64,000 bases of DNA from Piscibacillus salipiscarius JCM 13188 (GCF_001311865.1 NZ_BBCD01000012.1:1-64000), one strand, 5' to 3'. Numbered from the stretch's first letter, positions 9,532 to 20,621 are shown. Notes: a model not told the origin generated them from the sequence alone. Made by a program: numbers and translations.

Positions 9532-10262
9532 TTACACCCCCTTTATATAATCTTTTAAAAATGTAAAATCTTCATTTAATAAAATGAAAATAGCTAAAAT
9601 ATACTTTCGGTTTCGTTCAATCGTTTTCTTACTAACATCTACTAACGGTAATATTTTTTAATGGGTAACCTTTTTTTCCTTAAAATATATTCTCTTATGT
9701 CTTCATCCTCATAAATAATCTTTGCGATTTCTTGAGAGGTTTCCTTGGCATCTTGGTGCTTAGGTGAAACACTGGCTAATTCTGAGAATGATAATTTATA
9801 TTCTTTAAGTTTAAGGTTGTATTCCTTGATCTCAATTTGCCGAAACCAGGCTAACTCTTCTTCTTGAAATGCCTTCTTTGAAGCGATGGCTATATGTTTA
9901 TCCTGCTGATTTCCTTCTTCATCTTCATTATTTTGGTCCAAAGAGATCATTGCAAGGTCCTTTTGTTCGACACGTATGTAATCAATTACTTTTCTTGTAA
10001 TCACCAATTTGGCAAACGATAAGAAGGAACTGCCTTTCTCATGGGAAAAAGCATCGATCGCTTCATTAAATGCCATTAATCCAATGCTAAATTCATCATC
10101 TTGATTGGGATTGACATATCTTTTACAAACTTTTGAGACGCATGTTGCCACAAATGGTTGATAGTCCGTTAACAGATGATGACGGGTCTCCTCATCCCCT
10201 GATTGTACGGCCAAAACGTGTTCCTCGAGGGATACGTCTTCTTTATTTTGACGCTTTAACAC
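9532..10262 (-). CDS. sigI: RNA polymerase sigma factor SigI (frameshift near C-terminus)
   Basis: The sigma-70-like regions are seen in order: region 2 (DDEFSIGLMAFNEAIDAF and FLSFAKLVITRKVIDYIR, about residues 55-100), then a SigI-specific C-terminal domain. The frame stops at 9642, but indels around 9640 restore the expected helix-turn-helix end (VSKKTIERNRKYILAIFILLN) with a stop at 9532, giving about 243 residues, the usual size. The GTG start at 10262 follows a GGGGTGATGAGGGG stretch. It is co-transcribed with rsgI, the standard arrangement, and should direct heat- or envelope-stress genes. Confidence 0.88.
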
Positions 10263-10323
10263 CCCTCATCACCCCCAACGTAATATAATATTCGAGATTT
10301 GACAGTACTTTATGGGTGTTACT

Positions 10324-11124
10324 TTATTCTTTATATTGATGAAAAGCATCTATCGGAATGGCAAGTCCAACTTTTCCATGTTCGTCACTTTGACGCGTTG
10401 CATAAATGACCCCTATCACTTTTCCGGATTGATTGATCACAGGACTTCCGCTATTCCCTCTATAAACGGGTGCTTTAAGCATCATCACTTCTGTTTCTAA
10501 GGAAGCATCTGACCAGCCAATAATTTCACCTTCATTAGCAATTCCGCTGAAACTAAGTGGATTGCCAATAAAGTAAATGTGCTCATTTTGATCAAAACTA
10601 GCTTGATTTGCTAAATCTAGCTTAGGGAATTTTCCCCCTCTATTTTAAGTACGGCTAAATCAATCTCTGGATACCTCTCTTCTACGGTTGCAGAGTAAGG
10701 ACCGTCATCAGGTAAATAAACTAATATTTGTCCAGTTTTATCCACTACGTGGTGGTTCGTTAATATGTGACCATCTTCAGTATAAACAAAACCCGTTCCT
10801 TTACTGTCACCAATATTGATTAATGCAATAGATTTTTATACTCTTTTACATCATCATTCACTAGAAGCTGCGCAGACGTTTTTACAAAATCGATGGCTGC
10901 TAGCGAGAAGAAATTCGGTATATATGCAATGATATTAATGAGCATAAAAACAGCAATAAGCCAAAATACCCATTTGGGAAATGGGCGTTTTGGCTTTTGT
11001 TTTTCCGTTTGTTCCTTATCACGGATTTTTGTTTGTTTTCTTGGATAATTTCATACATTTCTTCTTCATCTATATCTTCAACAAGATCTTGATCAATGAT
11101 ATCACGGTGCTTATCGTCTGACAT
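10324..11124 (-). CDS. Membrane-anchored trypsin-like serine protease (HtrA/S1C-like, frameshifted)
   Basis: An acidic cytoplasmic N-terminus (DDKHRDIIDQDLVEDIDEEE) precedes one transmembrane helix, then an extracellular S1-type protease domain. The catalytic triad is visible after bridging breaks near 10910, 10830 and 10635: His in LTNHHVVD, Asp in EIDLAVLK and Ser in YRGNSGSPV. No PDZ domain follows; the protein ends QYKE at 10324, giving about 265 residues, shorter than HtrA. I place the start at ATG 11124 (MSDDKHRD). It lies between bmrD and sigI on the same strand. A role in envelope quality control is inferred from the fold. Confidence 0.8.
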
Positions 11125-11137
11125 GCCAATCACCTAC

Positions 11138-13158
11138 TTAAGAGACATTCATTCGTTTACGTCCTAACTGCATCTCATACATATTAAAATATTCCCCGCG
11201 TTCTTTCAAGAGACTTTCGTGAGTGCCTCTTTCTATCATTTTACCATGTTTTAAGACAAAAATTTGATCAGCTTGCTGAATCGTAGATAATCGATGAGCA
11301 ATGACCAATGTAGTACGACCTTCTTTAAGCACTTTTAAAGCTTCCTGAATCAATCCCTCTGTTTCAGTATCAATATTAGCTGTTGCTTCATCTAAAATTA
11401 AAATTGCTGGATTAAAAGCAAGTGCTCTTGCAAATGACAATAATTGTCTCTGTCCTGTTGAGAATTCATTTCCCTTTTCTTTGACAGGTTCATCGTATTG
11501 GTTTGGAAGTTTTTCAATAAACTGATCCGCTCCAACTGCTTTGAGTGCGCTAATTGCCTGTTCTCTTGTAATTGAAGGGTCGTTCATCGTGATATTAGAT
11601 ATAATAGTTCCTGTAAAAATAAACGGATCTTGTAGCACAATTCCAATATGACTTCTCACTTGCTGTTTGGAAAAATCGATTGTATCTTTTCCATCAATTA
11701 AAATTTTACCTTTAATGGGATCATAAAACCTAAATAAAAGATTCATAATAGTACTTTTTCCAGAACCGGTATGACCGACAAAAGCTGCTGTCTGACCAGG
11801 TTTAATTTCAAAATTAATGTCGTTTAGCACGTAATCATCTTTTTCATAAGCAAATGATACGTGATCAAATGTCACTCGTCCTTCGTATCGTTTAATCGAA
11901 TCATGATTTACTTCTTCACCAGGTTCATCCATTAATTCAAATACACGGCTTCCGGAAACTCTAGCTTGCTCTAGTTGAGCTAACTGACTAACAATTTGAT
12001 CGACTGGTTCAAATAATCGTGTCAACAAATCGACTAAAGCATATAATAGTCCCGCTGATACCAATGTCGTACCGTTAAGAGCGGCTCCTCCAAAGTATAA
12101 GATAAAACTACTAATGCTACATTTCGAAAGACATCCACTAGGTTAAATGATGTCCAAGCTGTAAATGTATTCATTTTTGTTTGGAATAACCTTTGTTTTT
12201 CATTTAACTCTTCAAACTCATTCATCATTCGATCTGTCTGTTGGTAGGATTGAATGACAGACATCCCTTGAATTGATTCGTTTATATTAGCATTAATTTG
12301 ACTGTTCGTTTCTCGAATGACTTTGTTGTAACGTCCACCGACTGTTTTATAAGCTTTCATCCAAATAAACATGATTGGTAATAGGACTAAACAAATTCCT
12401 GCAAGCTTTGGATCTAAAATGAATAAGGCAACAAATATACCAAGAATGTAAATCGCACCAGATGCGAAAACCTCAAGCACCTTAACATAGAGCTCTCTAA
12501 TAGCTTCCGTATCATTCGTCACCCTTGCTACAATTTTACCTGCCGGCTGATCGACGAAATACTTAATAGGCAAGCTTTGAATATGCTCAAATACATCGCG
12601 GCGCATTTTTTGAATAATCCGGTTCGATGCAAATTGAAGTAGGTACGTTTTAAAATAAAGGAAGTATGATGCAATTAATATTAGCCCAATATATAGAGCC
12701 AACAGCCACATAATTGAACTTATCTCACCTTTAAAAAACGTGTACACTTCTGGTGTAGAAAGTTCTCGACCAGTAGTTACATACGTTTCATCTTCAAATG
12801 ATAGTGTAAATTCGTTAGAACCTGTATGATCAAGTGAAGCGTTAAGAGGTACTTTTTCATTAAACAGATAAAAGCTTAGTCCGTCTTGAAATAGTGTAAC
12901 CTGTTCATCTGATTCGCTCTGAGTTCGGTCAATTCTTTCATATACATTTCCTTCAAATTTAATTCCACTTTCAGTTTCATTTACGACGTAGTGATTAGCA
13001 ACGCCTACAATATGCTGGTCTATGAGGTGTTTAGCTATAAATGGACCAGACAGTTCTAATGCAACTGAGATCATTAAGCATACAAGACCGATAATGATAC
13101 TCTTTTTAAAAAACAATGCATATTGAAAAAGTCGCTTTTCTGTTGATAGTTGATTCAT
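11138..13158 (-). CDS. bmrD: Heterodimeric ABC multidrug exporter subunit BmrD (YheH), frameshifted
   Basis: This is a half-transporter with six transmembrane helices fused to an ATPase. After the first helix there is an unusually long extracellular insert of about 100 residues (VGVANHYVVNETESG to VYTFFKGE), a hallmark of BmrD/YheH. The ATPase domain has Walker A GHTGSGKST, signature EFSTGQRQL, a catalytically complete Walker B LILDEATANID and H-loop IAHRLST. One break near 12050 splits the frame. The start ATG at 13158 follows a G-rich site and practically overlaps the end of bmrC. The length of about 673 residues equals that of B. subtilis BmrD. The complex exports many drugs and dyes. Confidence 0.9.
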
Positions 13159-13159
13159 G

Positions 13160-14901
13160 TTAGTTCCCCCCTTCCATTCTCTGGATGACAAATTGTGTGT
13201 AATACCATCCTTGTCGTTTCATTAATTCATCATGTGTACCGTGCTCAACTATTTCTCCGTTTTCTAACACGATAATTTGATCAGCATGCTGCACGGCAGA
13301 TAATCTATGAGCAGAAATAAAAGTCGTTTTATTTGAGCGAACCTTTTTCAAGTGTTCTATAATTTTGGTTTCAGTTTTCCCATCAACTGCTGATAAGGAA
13401 TCATCCAAAATTAAGATCTCTGGATGTTTAATTAAGGCGCGAGCTAATGACACACGCTGCTTCTGACCACCTGATAAGGTCACACCGCTTTCTCCGACTA
13501 ATGTACCTAGTCCTTCAGGTAAGTTATCAATATCTTCACGGAGTGATGCCGTCTCTAAAATGTCATAGATTAGTTCATCCGAAGCGTTATGGTTTCCAAA
13601 TAAAATATTTTCTCTAACTGTTTTCGAAAATAAAATATGATCTTGCGGAACATGACTAATCCATTCCCTTGTTTGGTCTAAACTTAGATCTTGTATTCTG
13701 ACACCATTAATCTTTAGTTCACCGTGTTCAGCAATAGGATATTCTCTAAGTAATTGTCTAAACAGTGTTGTCTTTCCAGAACCTGTTATGCCTACGACGC
13801 CAACTGTTTCACCACGATTGATATTTAAATTAATATTTTTCAGATCAACCTGATTCGAATTTGGGTATCTAAATGATAAATTTTGAAATTGGATCGTTTC
13901 TGGTTTTTTAAGCAATTGGGGTTCATCAGGATCAGACACATCTGGCTTATGTGACAAAATTTGATCTATCCGATCTAACGATGCATTACCACGCTGCATA
14001 ACGTTAATTAATTCACCAACCGCAAACATTGGCCAGATTAACATACCTAAATACACATTAAACGAGACTAATTTTCCAATGGTAATATCGCCTGTTATAA
14101 CTAGATACGACCCATAACCTAATCCGATTGTGTAAGCTAACCCAACTAGAACCTTAATTGTAGGTTCAAATAATGCATCTAGTTTAGCTACTTCAATATT
14201 TTTTTTGAAACACTTCTTCTGTTTTTTGATTAAACGTTTTTCATCCTGCTTCTCTTGAACAAAAGCACGAATCACTCTAACGCCTTGAATGGATTCTAAC
14301 GTATCGTTATTAAGCTCACTAAAAGATGCCTGTGCTTTCATAAACCGTTCGTGAATGGCCTTCCCATACTTTTGCATAATAAAGGCCATAATCGGCAGCG
14401 GTATTAAAGCAGCTAGCGTTAACTTTATATCAATCGTAAAAAACATAATAGCGATGATAAAAGCCATAAATACAGTTGAATCAACTAAAGTTAAGATTCC
14501 AAAACCAGCCGTCATCATAATGGCTTTGAGGTCATTTGTCGCCCTGGCCATTAGGTCGCCTGTACGATACTTACCAAAGAATGAAGGAGTCATCTTCATA
14601 AAGTGGCCCATAAGTAACGTTCTCATCTTTTTTCTAATAAAATCGCTCTACCAAATAGTGTGTAATCCCAAAAGAATGAAATTAAATAGCTCGTTATAAT
14701 CAACGCAATGAAAAATGCGACTAATTGTGTAAAACGTTCACTTGTTAACTGATTTCTTTGAATGGAATCGATCACCTCACCTAAGATGGTCGGTGGGATG
14801 ACGACTAATACGTTTACGACGATTAAGGCTGAAATCGCTAATGTATACCGAACCCATTGTTCTTTGAAATACCAAGATAATTTTTTAAATACGCTAATCA
14901 C
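13160..14901 (-). CDS. bmrC: Heterodimeric ABC multidrug exporter subunit BmrC (YheI), frameshifted
   Basis: Six N-terminal helices and a C-terminal ATPase domain (Walker A GITGSGKTT, signature VTLSGGQKQR). The residue after Walker B is Asp instead of Glu (LILDDSLSAVD), the degenerate site expected in the BmrC half of the heterodimer, so ATP is hydrolysed mainly at the other site. A frame break lies in the A6 run near 14630 (LLEKK to MRTLLMGH). The GTG start at 14901 follows AAGGGGG. The gene is followed directly by bmrD and preceded by a leader ORF, as in B. subtilis bmrB-bmrC-bmrD. Confidence 0.9.
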
Positions 14902-14936
14902 TGTTATTCCCCCTTTTTCTCTTTAGTTGAGATTGG

Positions 14937-15038
14937 CTAACCGTCATCGAGCCTATGCGGTTTACTGAATAAATAAAATTCAATGTTAATACGTTTTCGA
15001 GTTCCATTTTTGTGAAACTCAAATGAAATTTTGAACAT
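14937..15038 (-). CDS. 33-residue leader ORF upstream of bmrCD (BmrB-like)
   Basis: ATG at 15038 is preceded by a good ribosome binding site (TTAGGGAGTTGAAAAC). The 33-codon ORF encodes a basic peptide (MFKISFEFHKNGTRKRIN at the start, SKPHRLDDG at the end). It stops 35 bp before the bmrC start. In B. subtilis the short gene bmrB (yheJ) lies in the same place, and its translation controls bmrCD by ribosome-mediated attenuation when antibiotics stall the ribosome. The equivalent role here is inferred from position and size. An AACCG/CGGTT stem overlaps the end of the ORF, but I cannot define a clear terminator with a U run. Confidence 0.65.
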   Translation of the reverse strand: MFKISFEFHKNGTRKRINIEFYLFSKPHRLDDG

Positions 15039-15133
15039 GTTTTCAACTCCCTAATAAAAAATTTTATTATTGGTCATGTTAATGTTTAATGTTAATTTTC
15101 AAGATGTTTAAAAGTGAATTGCTAAAATAAGAT

Positions 15134-15310
15134 GAGCGTAGGTGGCGACTCCTGTGGGAAAAGCACGAGCTGAAGATCCACTTAGTTTGCACCTGCGTCT
15201 TCTAGTTTGGCTTCGTAGTAGGCTTCCTCGTTGCAAGACTGCAAAGAAGTATTCTCATTGAAGTTGTCTTGCTGAAGCCGTGCCCACGGAAAGCGTCCAC
15301 CGAAAGCGAA
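15134..15310. repeat. Interspersed palindromic repeat (REP-like)
   Basis: The arms GTGGCGACTCCTGTGGG (from 15142) and CCCACGGAAAGCGTCCAC (to 15300) pair imperfectly. Inner CACGAGCTGAAG and CTGAAGCCGTG segments extend the fold. This matches from memory a common noncoding repeat of Bacillaceae intergenic regions (core GGCGACTCCTGTGGGA and CGTGCCCACGGAAAGCGTCC). It occupies the gap between the bmr leader and the small peptide gene, and no ORF lies in it. Confidence 0.65.
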
Positions 15311-15394
15311 TCACAATATCAACACTTAGACCTAACATAACCATATAAATAAAGCACACTTGACCGTGGCCAAATGTGCTTATAACACTAAAAA

Positions 15395-15424
15395 AACGCC
15401 GCGATCTAGATTAATCGCGACGTT
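15395..15424 (-). terminator. Terminator of the 33-residue peptide gene
   Basis: An 11-bp stem with one mismatch (AACGCCGCGAT with ATCGCGACGTT). On the minus strand it is followed by a T run (complement of 15390-15396). Confidence 0.85.
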
Positions 15425-15467
15425 ACCTACCTGATTTAATATTAAAAATAAAGACGACAATACACGC

Positions 15468-15569
15468 CTATTTAGAGCTACTACAGGTATCTATAGGTTT
15501 GGTCACGATTATATTATATTTAGCTGTTAAAGTTCCAACTGGATGAATCATCATTTGTACGTTAGTCAT
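15468..15569 (-). CDS. Isolated small protein of 33 residues, unknown
   Basis: ATG at 15569 sits 7-8 bases after a near-perfect AAAGGAGGT site. The ORF encodes 33 residues starting MTNVQMMIHPVGTLTAKY and ending in TCSSSK. The transcription unit is complete: a sigma-A promoter (TTGCTT-17-TATAAT, 15612-15640) upstream and a strong terminator (15395-15424) downstream. There is no signal peptide and no transmembrane helix. One Cys lies near the C-terminus within a Thr/Ser-rich tail. I do not recognise the family. It could be a regulatory peptide, a RiPP-like precursor without local enzymes, or a leader ORF, but the terminator argues for an autonomous gene. Confidence 0.65.
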   Translation of the reverse strand: MTNVQMMIHPVGTLTAKYNIIVTKPIDTCSSSK

Positions 15570-15611
15570 TTTCGTGACCTCCTTTACCTGTTTTTTCTAA
15601 TTACTTTATAG

Positions 15612-15640
15612 ATTATATACGGAACATTTCAAAAAAGCAA
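15612..15640 (-). promoter_or_regulatory. Sigma-A promoter of the 33-residue peptide gene
   Basis: Minus strand: TTGCTT (complement of 15635-15640), a 17-bp spacer, and TATAAT (complement of 15612-15617). It is placed about 40 bp before the start codon. Confidence 0.7.
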
Positions 15641-15691
15641 CACAATTTTGAAAAATATTTAATTTTGAGTAAAATGACTTAATATAGCTTC

Positions 15692-16735
15692 TTAAAAGCC
15701 TACCAAAATAATGCTTAAAATGATTAAAGCTATTAACGAAATAATAACAACCGAAAACATTCTTGAAACGCTAATCGTGGATTCATCTTTCCATTTAACG
15801 GGTTGTACTCCGCTTACGAAAAATATAATAACAGCACTTAATACGATACACGTAATGTTAGTCATAACTAACAAAAAAGCTCCGTACGTATCATTCCACA
15901 ACCCTTGCCCAATTGACATTCCTAACGTAATGACTGGTGGTAGTAACGCAACGGCTACCATAACCCCAACTAGGTTGCTCGACAAACGATTTAATATTGA
16001 CATGGCACCTGCCGCACCAGCAGCTAGAGCTAAAAAGAAGTCAGCTAAGGTAACAGACGTCCGGTTAACATATTGTGAGGATTCGATACCTTCTTCGAAA
16101 AAGTAAGCAAATGATGCAGAAATGGCTACAATGATCAAAACTCCACCAAATAACGTTATCAATGCTTTCCCCAAGTGTGATAAATTCCCTAAAACCGATG
16201 CAAAACCCATTGAAATAGCTGGCCCAATTAAAGGGGCAATTGCCATAGCTCCGATGACTACAGCAGTGTCATCCTTCATAAAACCAGCAGTTGCTACAAT
16301 GGCAGAGAACACGACTAATAAAAAGTAATTTAACGTAAAAGAACTTTTATCCTCAATCGTATGTTTTAATTCTTGGCGGCTTGCTCTAAGAAAACGATTC
16401 TTCTCTTGTTCTTGCTCCTCTTCTTGTTTGTTCTCTTCTTTGTTATCATTCTCTTTTTGAATCGTCTTATGGGAAAAATAAGTATGAACCGGGAATAAAA
16501 TCGTTTCAAAACCTTCTGATGACCTTGATACGGTTTCAAGATAATTTAAGACCTCTTCAACATAATCAGTTGATATAATCATCCTTATTAGAACTCGTTC
16601 CTGACTGATTTCTTCCTCTTTCCATGTACCTTCTCTTGAGTAACTACGAAGCTTCTCTACAACAAAATGATAGTTTTTCTTTGGAACATAAACCTCCACT
16701 AACTGTAATCCCACGTGATTCTCACCAACTGTCAT
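15692..16735 (-). CDS. DUF389 family membrane protein
   Basis: An intact 347-residue protein. Residues 1-90 form a soluble ferredoxin-like domain. A charged Glu/Lys/Gln linker follows (about residues 105-120), then about seven transmembrane helices starting FTLNYFLLVVFSAIVATAGF with the DUF389 hallmark VVIGAMAIAPLIGP and GMSIGQ. The family's function is unknown; some members are annotated TIGR00341 or TIGR00271. The start is at ATG 16735. It is divergent from the gerA operon, with only about 80 bp between them. One of the few long genes here without a frame break. Confidence 0.85.
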   Translation of the reverse strand: MTVGENHVGLQLVEVYVPKKNYHFVVEKLRSYSREGTWKEEEISQERVLIRMIISTDYVEEVLNYLETVSRSSEGFETILFPVHTYFSHKTIQKENDNKEENKQEEEQEQEKNRFLRASRQELKHTIEDKSSFTLNYFLLVVFSAIVATAGFMKDDTAVVIGAMAIAPLIGPAISMGFASVLGNLSHLGKALITLFGGVLIIVAISASFAYFFEEGIESSQYVNRTSVTLADFFLALAAGAAGAMSILNRLSSNLVGVMVAVALLPPVITLGMSIGQGLWNDTYGAFLLVMTNITCIVLSAVIIFFVSGVQPVKWKDESTISVSRMFSVVIISLIALIILSIILVGF

Positions 16736-16817
16736 TCTTTATTTTATGACTCCTCGTATTACATATTTTTAATTAACCATCACATACTATTCATAAATAA
16801 TTCTGAGGAGTTTCATC

Positions 16818-18326
16818 ATGAGACGGAGAAATAAACGAAAGACATCTACTAGTTATTTTCCTTGTGAGGTTGAAAAGTTAGAAAAAGATTTAAAAGAAGG
16901 CTTCTTTAAATCTCTACCTGACTTTACAACTAAAAAGTTTGAGCATGAAGGACAAAAAGTGTTTATAGCGTTTATTAATTACATGGTAGAAAAAGAACAA
17001 ATCTATAGATATGTAATAGAAGTTATTCAACAGTCTAACGAACCTTGGGGAATTGAAAAGCTCAAGAACGAGATTCCGATTTCAGACGGTGAACTTAGAA
17101 CGTCTCTAAAAGATGTTGGAGAAGACCTAATTAAAGGTTCATTCGTCATTTACATTGAAGGACTAGATCAAAGTATTACATATGCAGTACCGCAACTAAA
17201 AGAAAGAGACCCAGACCGCGCAGAAACAGAATCTCTTATTTTGGACCAAAGATTTCTTTTACTGAATCCATGCAAACTAACATGAACATTGTTCATTGGC
17301 GCCTTGACAATCCATCTTTAGTCTCCGAGAAATTTATTATCGGAAATGAAATCCCAACAGAGGTACGTTTAATCTATCTAAAGGATATTGCCGATGATGA
17401 GAATATTACTGAAATGCGAAGAAGACTTAATAAACTTAAAACAGATGATGTGTTAGAGAGTTCCGTTTTAACGCAGTATATCGAAGATAATTCTTACTCT
17501 ATTTTTCCGCAGTTATATGTTACCGAATTACCAGACCGTTTTGTTATGAACTTAAAGAAGGTAAGATAGGTGTTTGGTCGATAAAAGTTCGAGCGCAGTC
17601 ATTGCACCAACAAATTTCTTTAGTTTCTTTGAATCGACTGAGGACCTATATACCCGGTGGAATATGGGGTCTTTCATTCGAATTATGCGGTTAATCGCTA
17701 TGTTCTTATCGATTACGTTAACTCCATTTTACGTAGCTGCATTAACATTTCATTATGAAATTATACCAACAGCGTTACTCGTATCACTTGGGCATTCGCG
17801 TTCCCGGGTACCCTTTCCACCACTGTTAGAAGCGCTAATTTTGGAATTCTTAATCGAGTTGATCCGTGAGGCCGGAGCACGTCTGCCGACAAAAGTCGGT
17901 CAGACGATGGGTATTGTTGGTGGTATTGTCATCGGGCAAGCTGTAGTACAAGCAGGTTTTACAAGTAATATTTTAATTATTATTGTTGCACTCAGTGCCC
18001 TTGCCTCATTTACAGTTCCTAGTTACTTAATGGGTTCCGCAATTCGAATCATGCGTTTCCCTTTGATTATTATGGCTGGTATGTGGGGATTCATAGGCAT
18101 TTTCTATAGCTATTGCTTTATTTTAATTCATGTGATTAAACAGAAATCTTTAGGACGCCCTTACTTAGCGCCACTATATCCAATGAGACCTAGAGATTTT
18201 GACAATTCTGTAATCAGAATTCCTTTTCTTAAAAGTAATTATCGAGCATCATCAAATATGCCTAAAAATCAAAGCGTTTTCAGGAGCCACCAAAAGATAA
18301 ACCTTCAGATATTGAAGACATTTAAA
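16818..18326 (+). CDS. Spore germination receptor subunit A (GerA family, frameshifted)
   Basis: After bridging breaks near 17250, 17565 and 18265 this is a GerA-type A subunit of about 500 residues. A large soluble N-terminal domain (including WRLDNPSLVSEKFIIGN and TELPDRFVMNLKEGKIG) precedes about four to five membrane helices with the motifs YVAALTFHYEIIPTALL and RLPTKVGQTMGIVGGIVIGQAVVQAG, diagnostic of GerAA/GerBA/GerKA. The A subunit works with B and C in a nutrient-sensing germinant receptor in the inner spore membrane. The start ATG follows TGAGGAG. The native C-terminus is probably PPKDKPSDIEDI, ending at 18326, 13 bp before gerB. A CATACTA element at 16783 suggests forespore expression. 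Confidence 0.85.
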
Positions 18327-18339
18327 ATGGAGCTAAAAT

Positions 18340-19452
18340 ATGAAGCGACTATCAATTCCTAAAGAAAACCAAATAAAAGCTTCTTACTTAATCATAGCAA
18401 TTCATACTATGCAAGTGGGTGTTGGTATAGCTGGTTACCCACGGCTAGTGTTTATGGAAGCCAGACAAGATAGCTGGATAGCTTTAATATTAACTGGAAT
18501 GATATTAAATATCGTCATAGCTTGTATGGTGTTTATATTAAACACTTATAAGACTGAAGATCTTCCGGGTGTATTAACACAAGCTTTTGGCAACTTATTT
18601 GGTAAATTATTTAGCCATATATTTGTAATCTATTTCTTACTCTTATTTTTAAGTGTCATTGTGAATTATATTGAGTTTGTTCAAGTATTTATTTTTCCAA
18701 AGATGTCTTCGTGGTTTATTGGTCTATTGTTATTAACATTAGTTTGGTATGCCGTTAGTGGCGGCATCAGAGTAGCAGTCGGAGCGAGTTTAGTTTTCTT
18801 TTTATCTGCCATATGGATGGTTGGGCTATTATCTAAACCCATTTCTATGGTCGACTCTAGAAACTACTTTCCTATTTTTACTACGGGATGGGACGGTCTG
18901 TTTAACGGAGTACTCATGTCATCATTTACCTTTTTAGGATTTGAATTACTATGGATGATTTATCCCTTTGTGTATGACAAGAAAAAGTCAATCGATATAG
19001 TCAGTTAGCCATTGTATTTACCGTGGCATTATATCTGCTAATAACTGTCGTCGCTATAGGTTTTTTCGCTCCCAGACAACTTGAAGAAAAGGTTTGGCCA
19101 CTATTAACAATGTTTAAAGTGATTTCATTTCCAGCATTTGAACGTTTTTGACCTAATCGCTGTTGCATTGTGGATGATTGTCGTGTTACCGAACTTAATT
19201 TTGTTAGGTTGGATGGTCACATTCGCATGTAAACGTACGATGGGTTTTAAACAAAAACATTGCTTAGTTGCACTCGTTATATTTTCATTAGTCTTTGTAA
19301 TGTTTTTTAACGATCGCCAGTTCGTTAATACATTTACCGATTATACTGGAAAAATTGGTTTGGTATTTGGGTTTGGTTTTCCGTTTTTACTCTTACCATT
19401 TGCTATAAGACGTCGGATGAAGGAGAAAAAGCAGAATGCAAAGAGGACGTAA
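18340..19452 (+). CDS. Spore germination receptor subunit B (GerB permease family, frameshifted)
   Basis: About 370 residues with ten predicted helices after bridging breaks near 19005 and 19145. The N-terminus (KENQIKASYLIIAIHTMQVGVGIAGYP) and the GGIRVAVGAS segment are typical of GerAB-type proteins, which belong to the amino acid permease (APC) superfamily and bind the germinant amino acid. The start ATG follows GGAGC. The end overlaps gerC by 17 bases, indicating coupling. The germinant cannot be predicted from sequence alone. Confidence 0.85.
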
Positions 19453-20577
19453 ATTAATCATAATTAGTTTAATATCATGTCTATTTCTAACGGGATGTTT
19501 AGAAACACACATTCTTGAAGAACTTGGAATAGTGACCATCTATGGTTTTGATCAAGCTGAAGGTGAAGATAAGCTAAAATCAACTACGGTCTTATTCCAA
19601 TTTAACCCTGATGTAACAGATGCTTCGCAAATTATTCATAGTACTGGAAGTACATTCAGGGAACTCAGAAATAATGCGAATAAAAAATCTGGCTATAAAA
19701 TCGTGTCTGGACAGCTAAGAACGATTCTGTTCGGACCCAAATTGTCTAGAGCAGGTATCTTTCCACACATTGATACGCTGCAACGGGATGCGTCAATTTC
19801 TGATATGGTGTTTATTGCTGTTTCTAATCAGCCAACAGAACAAGTTCTAACAGCTTCTAACTATGAGCAATCTCCAAATATAGGTACTTATATTCAAAGA
19901 CTAATTGAAACCTCCGTCAGGGATGAGAGAATAACGAGTAGTACTTTACACGAATTTTCAAAAAAGTTCTTCACAGTTGGGTATGATCCATTAGTGCCAA
20001 TTATTGCAAATCATGACAACAAAGCTCAGTTAACAGGTTTAGCTATATTTCAAGATGATCATTATGTCGATGAATTGTCTATTGAAGATGTTTTTTATGT
20101 TAGATTAATTTCTGATAAGTTCAAACAAGGACAAGTGGACCTCAAATTACCCATAGAACCGTTTAAAAACATGATGGAGGATTTTGAAGAACCAAACTCA
20201 GATCAGGTTATTGTAGTGCTTGACCAGCTAAATAATAAGACAAATGTAGAGATTACAAACCCTGGAGGATACGATTTTAAAGTCGATGTTGATATTCAAG
20301 GGAGAATCGTAGAATTAACTGAACGAATTGATTTACAGAATAAAGAAGCGATAAAAAATTAGAAGAGCACATGAGCGAAGAAATCAAAACAAATATTGAA
20401 AGAATAATTGAGAAATCGAAAGAAGTAAATTCTGACTTTTTTGGTTTTGGAAAGGAGTATGTGTCTAGGAATGGCAACAACCAAATGACCAAAGAAGAGT
20501 GGAGAGACATATATCCTAATATTAATGTTACAGTTAATGTCACTACAAAAATTAGAAGTTATGGAATCGTTGAATAA
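19436..20577 (+). CDS. Spore germination receptor lipoprotein subunit C (GerC family, frameshifted)
   Basis: The signal peptide ends in lipobox LFLTGC. The following C-subunit sequence includes LEELGIVTIYGFDQAEG and the GQLRTILFGPKLSRAGIFPHIDTL region. One break in an A run near 20358 splits off the last 70 residues (KLEEHMSEEIKTNIERIIEKS and VTVNVTTKIRSYGIVE), which include the family's C-terminal helix and strand. The total is about 380 residues, the normal size. The C subunit is anchored to the outer face of the inner spore membrane and is needed for receptor function. The start overlaps gerB, and a terminator follows immediately. Confidence 0.85.
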
Positions 20578-20611
20578 AGCTCAAGTGGGAGCTCGCCCCC
20601 CACCCTGAGCT
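20578..20611. terminator. Terminator between gerC and murG
   Basis: The arms AGCTCAAGTGGG and CCCCACCCTGAGCT form a strong GC-rich hairpin, followed on the plus strand by ATTTATTATTTC. It lies between two convergent genes and may serve both. Confidence 0.75.
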
Positions 20612-20621
20612 ATTTATTATT

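Noticed and set aside
15395-15569. Leader/attenuator of bmrCD formed by the small peptide gene
   Set aside because: About 360 bp with a palindromic repeat separate its terminator from the bmr leader, which has its own ribosome binding site; an independent unit is more likely.
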